64,000 nucleotides of DNA, from assembly GCF_030527965.1 (NCBI RefSeq), contig NZ_JAUMZU010000007.1, positions 42,851-106,850 of the forward strand. Reading direction: 5' to 3'. Under the pieces are notes generated by a model, which was not told where the DNA came from, searched no databases, and saw only the letters and a list, made by a program, of their open reading frames with translations. This DNA is from Neisseria sp. Its GTDB lineage: Bacteria > Pseudomonadota > Gammaproteobacteria > Burkholderiales > Neisseriaceae. The position numbers were made by a program, and so were the translations under genes. This document shows positions 55,532-64,000 of this stretch, one piece after another; the stretch's first letter is position 1, and each line of letters starts with the position of its first letter.

Positions 55532-56287
55532 TCAAAAAGCCAATATTTCATCTACATTTTTTTCGGTTTGCGCTGACAAAACACCCAGCGAAATACCTCG
55601 CAATGCCGCCACCTCTTCCGCAATACGACGCGTATTGGCCGGCGTGTTGATTTGATTGTGCAACATAAAAGGGCTATCGGTTTCCAACACGATAGCATCC
55701 AAAGGCAATTCCATAGCCGCGCGGCGAGCTTTCTTGGCCGCCGGATTCAACATCAGCGAACCGATACCGATTTTAAAGCCGAGCTTAATCAGCTCATATG
55801 CTTCCTCAAGGCTACCTGAAAACGCATGCGCAAAGCCGCCGCAGGAAAAACGGCTGCACTTAATAATGTGGATTAAATCATTTCCGGCACGAACATTATG
55901 CAAAATAACAGGACGCCGAAAAGCCTGTGCCAAATCAAGTTGCCGGGTAAATAAGCGTTTTTGCTGATCGATGACAGCCGAATCACCCTTTTTACCATAA
56001 TAATCCAAACCGATCTCACCCACTAAAGCACGAGGATTTTGATCCAACAAAGTCTCAAGAGTAACCAAACCATCGGCATCGGCACCATCAACAAACCACG
56101 GATGAAAACCAAATGCGCAATAAACCGCAGAAGATTGCAACTCAATCAAAATCGGCCAATCCTTATCAGATGCCGAAGGCGCAATAAAACGGCTTATTCC
56201 TTCATCATTAGCCTGCCGTAAAACAACCGGTAATTGATGATATAAAGAAGAATCGGCCAGATGGGCGTGGGTATCAGTTAATATCAT
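55532..56287 (-). CDS. TatD-family metal-dependent hydrolase
   Basis: TatD proteins are metal-dependent DNases/hydrolases with a TIM-barrel fold. The 251-aa protein shows the metal motif TDTHAHL (residues 4-10), GEIGLDYYGK, PVILHNVRAG, FAHAFSGSLEEA and LETDSPFM with the last aspartate ligand. The group is closest to YjjV-type TatD proteins. The start lacks a clear ribosome site and lies next to the purA terminator. A 12-mer AGGCTACCTGAA, the Eikenella DUS dialect, lies inside (55809-55820). Confidence 0.88.
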   Translation of the reverse strand: MILTDTHAHLADSSLYHQLPVVLRQANDEGISRFIAPSASDKDWPILIELQSSAVYCAFGFHPWFVDGADADGLVTLETLLDQNPRALVGEIGLDYYGKKGDSAVIDQQKRLFTRQLDLAQAFRRPVILHNVRAGNDLIHIIKCSRFSCGGFAHAFSGSLEEAYELIKLGFKIGIGSLMLNPAAKKARRAAMELPLDAIVLETDSPFMLHNQINTPANTRRIAEEVAALRGISLGVLSAQTEKNVDEILAF

Positions 56288-56296
56288 AAATGTAAA

Positions 56297-56316
56297 AAGG
56301 CGCCTAGAAGCGCCTT
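56297..56316 (-). terminator. Ordinary Rho-independent terminator of hisZ-purA
   Basis: Arms AAGGCGC and GCGCCTT with a 6-nt loop, then TTTTT on the minus strand, 30 nt beyond purA. It is not based on a DUS and lies directly upstream of tatD. Confidence 0.75.
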
Positions 56317-56345
56317 ATTTTAAAAGCAGATGGAAATCAATCGGC

Positions 56346-57662
<1,317 letters not shown>

Positions 57663-57667
57663 TTAAA

Positions 57668-58810
57668 TTATTGAATTTCCCACACGCCGTTACGTTCGAC
57701 CAAACGGCGACTTAAGGAAGATGTGTTGTTGGATTCAATGCCGTAATCAATAATCACGCTTTCGCCCTGTTCCCGTAATTGCTCAACGGTTTCACGGGCA
57801 GCCTCGAGGTCTTGATAAGATACGGCAATCGTGGATCTACGCGGCTCCGTTGCATTGACTGCAAACTGGCGCAAATCAAAACTGAATCCGGTGGCCGGCC
57901 TGTTACGGCCAAAATATTTCCCTAATCCATCATAGCGGCCACCACGGGCAAGGGCGTCATGGTTTCCGTTGCCGTATGCGGCATACAGCAAACCGGTATG
58001 GTAATTATCGACTCTCAGCTCGGATAAATCGATATGCACCAACTGTTCGGGGAAGGCCTGACAAACTGCTTCCAGCTGGTTCAAAGCCTCACTGATAGCA
58101 GACAAATCGGGGAGGCGGTTTCTGGCTTCTTGGATGATTTCCCTACCACCGTAAAGAGACGGCAGCAAAGCAAAAGCTTTTGCCCACATACCATCCAGTT
58201 TCCATTCTTGCGCCAGCTGTTTTACCGCATCGGCATCTTTGTTTTGCATCAAAGCAAGCAGTTGCTCAGATTGAGCCGCGTTTAATTCTACTGCATGCGC
58301 CAAGGTTCGGAAAACACCGATATGACCTAAAGATAGCAGAATGTCTCCTGCATAGCCAACAGCCAAGCTTTTTAGCATAAGCTCAATGATTTCAATGTCG
58401 GCTTCCACGCCTTCATAACCATATAGCTCGGCACCGGTTTGAAAAGGCTCTCGCGTATTCAAGAAACCTTCCGGCTTCGCGTGAAGCACGGAGCCGGAAT
58501 AGCATAAACGGTTAATACCCTGATTTGCCGATAGCAAATGTGCATCAATACGTGCAACTTGAGGGGTAATATCCGCCCGAATGCCTAATTGTCGACCACT
58601 GATTTGATCGACGACCTGTATGGTTTTCAAAGACAAGCCACTATCAATATGAGTAAGCAAAGAATCGCTGTATTCCATCAGCGGAGGGTGAACCAATTCA
58701 TATCCGTAAGAACGGAAAAGCGCCAACAACCTTTCTTTCTTACTTTCAAGATGACGCGCCCGCTCGGGCAGAATGTCGGCGATGTGTTCGGGAAGCTGCC
58801 AAGACTGCAT
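57668..58810 (-). CDS. hisZ: ATP phosphoribosyltransferase regulatory subunit HisZ
   Basis: HisZ is a catalytically inactive HisRS-like protein that pairs with the short HisG to form active ATP phosphoribosyltransferase, the first step of histidine synthesis. The 380-aa protein has the class II synthetase-like features LPERARHLESKKERLLALF, HPPLMEYSDSLL, GIRADITPQVARIDAHLL and ARGGRYDGLGKYFGRNRPATGFS, without the anticodon-binding domain. hisZ upstream of purA is a common arrangement in beta-proteobacteria. The hisG gene lies elsewhere. Confidence 0.94.
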   Translation of the reverse strand: MQSWQLPEHIADILPERARHLESKKERLLALFRSYGYELVHPPLMEYSDSLLTHIDSGLSLKTIQVVDQISGRQLGIRADITPQVARIDAHLLSANQGINRLCYSGSVLHAKPEGFLNTREPFQTGAELYGYEGVEADIEIIELMLKSLAVGYAGDILLSLGHIGVFRTLAHAVELNAAQSEQLLALMQNKDADAVKQLAQEWKLDGMWAKAFALLPSLYGGREIIQEARNRLPDLSAISEALNQLEAVCQAFPEQLVHIDLSELRVDNYHTGLLYAAYGNGNHDALARGGRYDGLGKYFGRNRPATGFSFDLRQFAVNATEPRRSTIAVSYQDLEAARETVEQLREQGESVIIDYGIESNNTSSLSRRLVERNGVWEIQ

Positions 58811-59047
58811 ATTTGAGAAATCTCTATCTTGGATGGCAGAGAAACGGCAAACAACCGCCCTCTTCCAGTGAATGTTTAAAATCAGACTTTAACACAAAAG
58901 CGCTCTTTTTTGCAGCTTATGTTTTTACAGCGCAACAGTTATGCCAAACAATGACTATTAAGCAAAAACATACTGCCTTCAATTTCAAACCCACACCATA
59001 ATCTCATGCATTATCACTCCGACCATATCAAAACAAAGTAGCATAAA

Positions 59048-59080
59048 AATGCCTGTCTGAACATTTTCAGACAGGCATTT
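59048..59080 (-). terminator. DUS-pair terminator after lldD
   Basis: AAATGCCTGTCTGAA and complement with a short loop, 15 nt beyond the minus-strand lldD stop. Confidence 0.75.
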
Positions 59081-59094
59081 TAAATATAACCAAT

Positions 59095-60267
59095 TTATTT
59101 AGTCGGCAGAGGATAGGTTCCCGGAATCAAAATATCTTTATTGACATCATGAATATCACGGTGGCCGGTAAACGCCATGGAAATATCCATTTCTTTATAC
59201 AGAATTTCCAACACGCGGGTCACGCCTTCTTCACCATAGGCACCCAGCCCGTAAAGGAACGCCCTGCCAATCATAGTGCCGCGCGCGCCCAACGCCCAAG
59301 CTTTGAGAACATCCTGTCCGCTACGGATACCGCTATCCAGCCACACTTCAATATCGCTGCCCACTGCACTTACCACATCCGGCAACGCTTTGATAGTAGA
59401 AACAGTATCATCAAGCTGACGACCGCCATGATTGGATACCACAAGAGAATCAGCCCCGCTTTTCACTGCCATTTCGGCATCTTCCGCAGTCATAATACCT
59501 TTAATGATCAGCTTGCCGCCCCATAAATCTTTGATACGGGCCACGTCGTCCCAACTTAATCGAGGGTCGAATTGCTCGGAAGTCCAAGAAGAAAGTGATG
59601 ATAAATCGCCCACATTTTTTGCGTGCCCAACAATATTTCTGAACGTGCGACGTTCCGTATTGAGCATTTTCATGCACCATTCAGGCTTGGTTGCCAGATT
59701 AATCATATTAGTAATGGTCGGTTTCGGAGGAGCCGACAAGCCATTTTTAATATCTTTATGACGTTGACCCAAAACCTGCAAGTCAGCCGTTAAAATCAAT
59801 GCGGAACATTTAGCCGCTTGCGCACGCTTGATCAGGTTTTCCATAAATTCACGATCGCGCATCACATAAAGCTGAAACCAAAAAGGGGCGCTGGTATTTT
59901 CGGCAACATCCTCAATCGAGCAAATCGACATGGTGGATAAAGAAAACGGAATACCAAATTTTTCAGCCGCACGAGCCGCCAAAATTTCACCGTCGGCATG
60001 TTGCATACCTGTAAAACCGGTTGGCGCAATGGCAACCGGCATTTTAACGTCTTGGCCAATCATTTTCGTTGCCAAGCTGCGGCCTTCCATATCCACCAAT
60101 ACACGTTGACTGAATTTAATATCTTGAAAATCGCTGGTATTTTCCCGATAAGTTCTCTCCGACCAAGAACCTGAATCGGCATAGTCATAAAACATTTTCG
60201 GCACCTTGCGCTTGGCTACGCGGCGCAGGTCTTCGATGCAGGTCATTTTGCTCAAATCACGTTTCAT
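59095..60267 (-). CDS. lldD: L-lactate dehydrogenase (FMN, quinone-linked) LldD
   Basis: LldD oxidises L-lactate to pyruvate at the inner membrane and passes electrons to quinone; lactate is a main carbon source for Neisseria on mucosa. The 390-aa protein has the FMN-binding start YYA-like block FYDYADSGSWSE, MPVAIAPTGFTGMQHADGE, QLYVMRDR and the catalytic SNHGGRQLDD with its histidine and arginine, then GIRSGQDVLKAWALGARGTMIGR. AAGGTAA precedes the ATG. It is divergent from iscR; the 310-nt gap holds both promoters. Confidence 0.93.
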   Translation of the reverse strand: MKRDLSKMTCIEDLRRVAKRKVPKMFYDYADSGSWSERTYRENTSDFQDIKFSQRVLVDMEGRSLATKMIGQDVKMPVAIAPTGFTGMQHADGEILAARAAEKFGIPFSLSTMSICSIEDVAENTSAPFWFQLYVMRDREFMENLIKRAQAAKCSALILTADLQVLGQRHKDIKNGLSAPPKPTITNMINLATKPEWCMKMLNTERRTFRNIVGHAKNVGDLSSLSSWTSEQFDPRLSWDDVARIKDLWGGKLIIKGIMTAEDAEMAVKSGADSLVVSNHGGRQLDDTVSTIKALPDVVSAVGSDIEVWLDSGIRSGQDVLKAWALGARGTMIGRAFLYGLGAYGEEGVTRVLEILYKEMDISMAFTGHRDIHDVNKDILIPGTYPLPTK

Positions 60268-60577
60268 CTTTAAATTACCTTAGATGTGTTAATGTCATAA
60301 TAAAATTGTTTTTCGGCTTTATATTCATCCGTTCAAAATATATTGCGCGAGAATAGGCCGTAGTAAAAATAAAATTCTTTTTATTCTATACTAAGAAAAA
60401 GAATATTCCAATTGCTTTTTGCAAACCTTCTTTTTAAGATAATGATTTGCAGATTTAAAAAATCAATTCAAAAATACCGAAATGGCAATGACCAACTCCT
60501 CAATACTTGACTGATTCACTCAGATATTAGAGAATCCGACAAAATAAGACAAAACGATATATCAAGAGTAATACTAA
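60268..60577. other. 310-nt divergent region (lldD / iscR)
   Basis: The right part holds the iscR promoter with an IscR site (60503-60535). The left part, next to lldD, is AT-rich with no site I can name. Confidence 0.45.
60503..60535 (+). promoter_or_regulatory. isc operon promoter with IscR type 1 site
   Basis: From 60503 the 25 nt ending at 60527 match the published E. coli type 1 IscR consensus (ATASYYGACT... TAT) at 23 positions; it begins ATACTTGACTGATTC and ends AGATAT. TTGACT (60507-60512) and GAGAAT (60530-60535), 17 nt apart, form the likely promoter under this site, so holo-IscR should repress its own operon. Confidence 0.75.
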
Positions 60578-61039
60578 ATGCGACTCACTACAAAAGGCCG
60601 TTTCGCCGTAACCGCCATGCTGGATCTGGCCATGCATGCCGACGAAGGCGCGGTAAAGCTTAATGCCATCAGCGAGCGACAAAATATATCTTTGTCCTAT
60701 CTTGAACAATTATTCAGCAAATTAAGACGGGCTCAGTTAGTTGAAAGCATCCGCGGCCCGGGCGGAGGTTACATACTCTCAGCCGATGCCGACAAAATCA
60801 ACATCGCCCAGATTATCTCCGCCGCGGAAGACAGCTTAGATGCCACCCAATGCAGTGGAAAAGCGAATTGCCACAATGGTACGCCCTGCATTACCCACCA
60901 TTTGTGGGAAGCGCTCAACGAAACCATCGACCAGTACTTATGCAGCGTTACCTTACAAAGCATTTTGGATCATCATCTGGCCATAGCAGAAAATCAGCAC
61001 CAAAAAATTATTAAATTCCCGCATCTTCGCTTCAAATAA
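60578..61039 (+). CDS. iscR: Iron-sulfur cluster regulator IscR
   Basis: IscR is an Rrf2-family regulator that senses Fe-S status with a [2Fe-2S] cluster. The 153-aa protein has the winged helix (MRLTTKGRFAVTAMLDLAMH to VESIRGPGGGYIL) and cluster ligands Cys92, Cys98, Cys104 and His107, at exactly the E. coli positions. It leads the iscR-iscS-(DUF695/RraB)-iscU-iscA operon and should bind its own promoter when cluster-loaded. Confidence 0.97.
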   Translation: MRLTTKGRFAVTAMLDLAMHADEGAVKLNAISERQNISLSYLEQLFSKLRRAQLVESIRGPGGGYILSADADKINIAQIISAAEDSLDATQCSGKANCHNGTPCITHHLWEALNETIDQYLCSVTLQSILDHHLAIAENQHQKIIKFPHLRFK

Positions 61040-61109
61040 CATCATGAGCGTGATATTTGACTAAATAAAGCACATACCATCTGAAATTTAAAAAGAAAGA
61101 ACGACTACC

Positions 61110-62324
61110 ATGACCATCAAAACCCCGATCTACCTTGATTATGCTGCCACCACACCCGTGGATCCCCGCGTAGTTGAGAAAATGATTCCTTACCTTACCG
61201 AGCAATTCGGCAACCCTGCTTCCAACAGCCACAGCTTCGGCTGGGTGGCGGAAGAAGCCGTAGAAAACGCCCGCACCGAAATCGCCAAACTGATTAATGC
61301 CGACGCAAAAGAAATTGTATTTACCAGCGGCGCTACAGAATCCGACAACTTGGCAATCAAAGGGGCTGCCCAATTCTATAAAAGCAGAGGTAAGCATCTG
61401 ATTACTGTAAAAACCGAGCACAAGGCAGTACTTGATACCATGCGTGAATTGGAGCGCCAAGGTTTTGAAGTAACGTATCTCGGGGTGCAGGAAAACGGAC
61501 TAATTGATTTGGAAGAGCTCAAAGCGGCCATTCGCCCGGATACCATTCTGATTTCCGTTATGTGGGTCAACAATGAAATCGGCGTGATTCAAGATATTCC
61601 TGCCATTGGTGAGATTTGCCGTGAAAAGAAAATTGTTTTCCATGTCGATGCCGCTCAGGCCGCAGGCAAAACACCTATTGACGTAGAAGCGGCCAAAGTC
61701 GATTTGATGAGTCTTTCCGCCCACAAAATATACGGCCCCAAAGGCATCGGTGCTTTATACGTTCGCCGCAAACCCCGCGTACGTCTTGAAGCTCAGATGC
61801 ACGGCGGCGGACACGAGCGTGGATTCCGAAGCGGCACCTTACCTACCCATCAAATCGTAGGCATGGGAGAAGCTTTCCGTTTGGCACGCGAGGAACTGGA
61901 AAAAGATGCGGCTCATGCCTTAAAGCTACGCAAAATCTTTTTAGACGGCATCGAAGGCATCGAGGAAGTCTATATCAACGGCGATCTGACTCACCGCGTT
62001 CCAACCAACCTTAACGTCAGTTTCAACTTCGTCGAAGGGGAAAGCCTGATTATGGCTGTAAAAGAATTGGCCGTTTCCAGCGGTTCTGCTTGTACTTCAG
62101 CCAGTTTGGAACCCTCTTATGTTTTACGGGCACTCGGACGCAACGATGAATTGGCGCACAGTTCTTTGCGCATTACTTTCGGCCGAATGACAACCGAAGA
62201 AGAAGTGGCATTTACAGCCGAACTGATTAAATCAAAAATTGGCAAATTGCGCGAACTCTCTCCCTTGTGGGAAATGTTTAAAGACGGTATCGACTTAGGC
62301 ACGGTGGAGTGGGCAGAACATTAA
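61110..62324 (+). CDS. iscS: Cysteine desulfurase IscS
   Basis: IscS takes sulfur from cysteine for Fe-S clusters and tRNA thiolation. The 404-aa protein has the PLP lysine Lys206 in [10 protein letters not shown] and the persulfide-carrying Cys328 in [16 protein letters not shown], both at the E. coli positions; the C-terminal [19 protein letters not shown] ending is typical. AAGAAAG precedes the ATG. Confidence 0.97.
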   Translation: MTIKTPIYLDYAATTPVDPRVVEKMIPYLTEQFGNPASNSHSFGWVAEEAVENARTEIAKLINADAKEIVFTSGATESDNLAIKGAAQFYKSRGKHLITVKTEHKAVLDTMRELERQGFEVTYLGVQENGLIDLEELKAAIRPDTILISVMWVNNEIGVIQDIPAIGEICREKKIVFHVDAAQAAGKTPIDVEAAKVDLMSLSAHKIYGPKGIGALYVRRKPRVRLEAQMHGGGHERGFRSGTLPTHQIVGMGEAFRLAREELEKDAAHALKLRKIFLDGIEGIEEVYINGDLTHRVPTNLNVSFNFVEGESLIMAVKELAVSSGSACTSASLEPSYVLRALGRNDELAHSSLRITFGRMTTEEEVAFTAELIKSKIGKLRELSPLWEMFKDGIDLGTVEWAEH

Positions 62325-62381
62325 TATGTCATTATAGTTTATAATAAAAACAATATATGGATATTTCGGAAAAGGCGCATT

Positions 62382-63140
62382 ATGGGTAATCAAAAATTAT
62401 GTTATTGTTACACGGCCATGTTCCCCGACGGAAATCCATGTATTATTCGGGCTCGAACGGATTTAGCAGATTCGGCTCCTTTGGCAGACAAACCGATTTT
62501 ATGCAGTGTTGTTCTCGGCTATTACGGCGAAAAAAACGGTTTGCCTACTATCGAAGAAGCCCACGCCTTGGAAATTTTCGTAGAAAAAATCATTGAGCAT
62601 GCCGAGTCTCGCCAAAGCGGCGAATGGGTGGGCTCAATTACTTCAAACAATCGGAGAATTGTTTTTTTCTACACGGATAATGCCGATTTTTTCCATAAAA
62701 CCAACGCCGCTTATTTAAACAGCCTGTCTGAAAAACCGTTTTCAATAGGCGGGGATGCAGAAAGCGATCCTCAATGGCTGCTCTACCGCAACACATTGTT
62801 GCCCAACAGAGAAATACAGGCTTACGAACGCAATGCCCCTATGATTGAAGCGCTGCGCAATTACGGTGACAATCTGATTGAGTTAAGGCCCATTCATCAT
62901 TATGCGTATTTCGACACCTTAGCCGATGCCCAAGCATTTGCCGGAGCTGCGAAAGAGATGGGCAAATACCTGAACGACATTAACCAGTCGCAAGACGAAA
63001 CTGAAGTATATAAAGTAACGTTAACCCATGTGGATTCGATAGATCCGGAACGCATGGCAAAACTCTCGGCAAAATTTGAAACTCTGGCCGAGCAGTATCA
63101 CGGAGAATATGACGATTGGGAAGCTTTGCTTGTCAACTAA
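62382..63140 (+). CDS. DUF695 and RraB-like domain protein in the isc operon
   Basis: A 252-aa protein with an N-terminal DUF695-like half (YCYTAMFPDGNPCIIRARTD; EWVGSITSNNRRIVFFYTD) and a C-terminal half similar to the RNase E inhibitor RraB (FDTLADAQAFAGAAKEMG; YHGEYDDWEALLV). AAGG precedes the ATG. It sits between iscS and iscU with small gaps, so it is cotranscribed with Fe-S genes. A role linking RNA decay to Fe-S assembly is only a guess. A DUS core encodes SLSEK. Confidence 0.8.
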   Translation: MGNQKLCYCYTAMFPDGNPCIIRARTDLADSAPLADKPILCSVVLGYYGEKNGLPTIEEAHALEIFVEKIIEHAESRQSGEWVGSITSNNRRIVFFYTDNADFFHKTNAAYLNSLSEKPFSIGGDAESDPQWLLYRNTLLPNREIQAYERNAPMIEALRNYGDNLIELRPIHHYAYFDTLADAQAFAGAAKEMGKYLNDINQSQDETEVYKVTLTHVDSIDPERMAKLSAKFETLAEQYHGEYDDWEALLVN

Positions 63141-63185
63141 ACCCAATGCTTTAAAACATACCACATCAAGAAAAGGAACAATACT

Positions 63186-63572
63186 ATGGCATACAGCGAT
63201 AAAGTGATTGATCACTACGAAAACCCCAGAAACGTGGGCTCTTTCGACAAAAACGACGAATCCGTGGGCACAGGAATGGTAGGTGCACCCGCCTGCGGCG
63301 ACGTGATGAAACTACAAATCAAGGTTAATGAAAATGGCATTATCGAAGACGCCAAATTCAAAACTTACGGCTGCGGTTCTGCCATCGCCTCTTCCAGCCT
63401 GATTACCGAGTGGGTCAAAGGCAAAAGTTTGGATGATGCTCTGGCAATCAAAAACAGCGAAATTGCCGAAGAATTGGAGCTGCCTCCGGTGAAAGTACAC
63501 TGCTCAATCCTTGCCGAAGATGCCATCAAAGCCGCTATTGCCGATTACAAAAAGAAACGCGACACCCAGTAA
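63186..63572 (+). CDS. iscU: Fe-S cluster scaffold protein IscU
   Basis: IscU is the scaffold on which [2Fe-2S] clusters are built. The 128-aa protein has all three cysteine ligands at the standard positions: Cys37 (APACGD), Cys63 (TYGCGSAIASS) and Cys106 (PPVKVHCS), which includes the LPPVK motif that binds the HscA chaperone. AAAAGGAAC precedes the ATG. Confidence 0.97.
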   Translation: MAYSDKVIDHYENPRNVGSFDKNDESVGTGMVGAPACGDVMKLQIKVNENGIIEDAKFKTYGCGSAIASSSLITEWVKGKSLDDALAIKNSEIAEELELPPVKVHCSILAEDAIKAAIADYKKKRDTQ

Positions 63573-63619
63573 AAGCATAAAAAGACTTAATTTAATTTGT
63601 AAAGATAAGGATTTATATA

Positions 63620-63940
63620 ATGATTACAGTAACTCAAAATGCTGCCAATCATATCCAAAACTTTCTAACCAAACGCGGGAAAGGCGAAGGTATCCGTTTA
63701 GGCGTTAAAACCAGTGGCTGTTCGGGTATGGCTTACACCTTGGAATTTGTAGACGAAATTCTACCCGAAGATTTGGTTTTTGAAGGACACGGAGTCAAAG
63801 TGTTTGTCGACCCGAAAAGCCATGTTTACCTTGACGGTACTGAATTGGATTACACCAAAGAAGGTTTGCAGGAAGGTTTCAAATTTGCCAATCCAAATGT
63901 GAAAGACGAATGCGGATGCGGCGAAAGCTTCCATGTTTAA
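63620..63940 (+). CDS. iscA: A-type Fe-S carrier protein IscA
   Basis: IscA carries Fe-S clusters or iron to target proteins. The 106-aa protein has Cys34 (TSGCSGMAY) and Cys98/Cys100 (DECGCGES), the three ligands of the family. AAGGA precedes the ATG. It ends 8 nt before an insertion-sequence-like terminus, so hscB, hscA and fdx may be separated from it. Confidence 0.96.
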   Translation: MITVTQNAANHIQNFLTKRGKGEGIRLGVKTSGCSGMAYTLEFVDEILPEDLVFEGHGVKVFVDPKSHVYLDGTELDYTKEGLQEGFKFANPNVKDECGCGESFHV

Positions 63941-63948
63941 AAAATAAA

Positions 63949-64000
63949 GGGGCTGTCCTAGATAACTAGGGAAATTCAAATTTAAGTTAGAATTATCCCT
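63949..64000 (+). mobile_element. Left end of an IS1016-like (IS1595 family) insertion sequence, cut by the window edge
   Basis: From 63949 the sequence GGGGCTGTCCTAGATAACTA and the following bases to TTATCCCT match, as I recall it, the terminal inverted repeat and upstream region of IS1016-type elements of Neisseria, whose transposase ATG should follow right after the window. The identification is from memory and only one end is visible. Confidence 0.55.

Overview
The window comes from a member of the Neisseriaceae, most likely a Neisseria close to N. wadsworthii. The main evidence is the DNA uptake sequence (DUS). The 12-mer TGCCTGTCTGAA or its complement occurs about 45 times by eye, very often as inverted pairs at gene ends. 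This is the TG-wadDUS dialect rather than the meningococcal ATGCCGTCTGAA. Gene content agrees: IscRSUA with a DUF695/RraB gene inside the operon, HprK/PtsN/RapZ, ComA, HisZ-PurA, LldD, and an IS1016-like terminus at the right edge.

Positions 1-18 kb are mostly housekeeping: a lipoprotein, ybeY-corC, a DUF808 membrane protein, lnt, rpoH, another lipoprotein, a NhaD-type antiporter, the ptsN-hprK-rapZ operon, ylqF, scpB, rluB, lysC, rph, yicC and a methyltransferase. From 18 to 25 kb come a small lipoprotein, a phosphoglycosyl transferase/aminotransferase pair (glycan synthesis), hflX, a DUF2867 gene, psd and a CytX-like permease. At 24.9-25.2 kb there is a short CRISPR array with type I-C-like repeats (four repeats, three spacers) and no cas genes in the window. 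It is followed by a TonB-dependent siderophore receptor and a divergent YddA/SbmA-like ABC exporter.

Positions 30-35 kb hold a six-gene minus-strand operon: ribbon-helix-helix protein, PspA, Sel1-repeat membrane protein, YqiJ, a 72-aa membrane protein, YqiK/flotillin. A perfect 18-bp palindrome lies just upstream of its first gene. I consider this the best candidate for an under-described membrane-stress system. Next come a sodium-dependent NSS transporter with a 30-aa MetS-like small subunit, then five type VI secretion genes (tagJ-tssE-tssF-tssG-clpV), the second part of a T6SS locus whose core genes lie elsewhere.

Positions 44-64 kb hold glnB, a two-TM protein, purL, comA (DNA uptake channel), and a 1044-aa RTX protein joining a Bap-type N-terminal domain, Ig-like repeats, a metzincin protease and a type I secretion C-terminus. 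A possible 23-aa leader ORF precedes it. Then come tatD, purA-hisZ, lldD, and the isc operon behind a near-consensus IscR type 1 site. The last 52 bases look like an insertion sequence end.

Start codons were chosen by Shine-Dalgarno position, overlap with neighbours and family length, so several differ from the longest open frame. No tRNA or rRNA gene was recognised. All family names come from reading motifs and recalling families; no database was searched.
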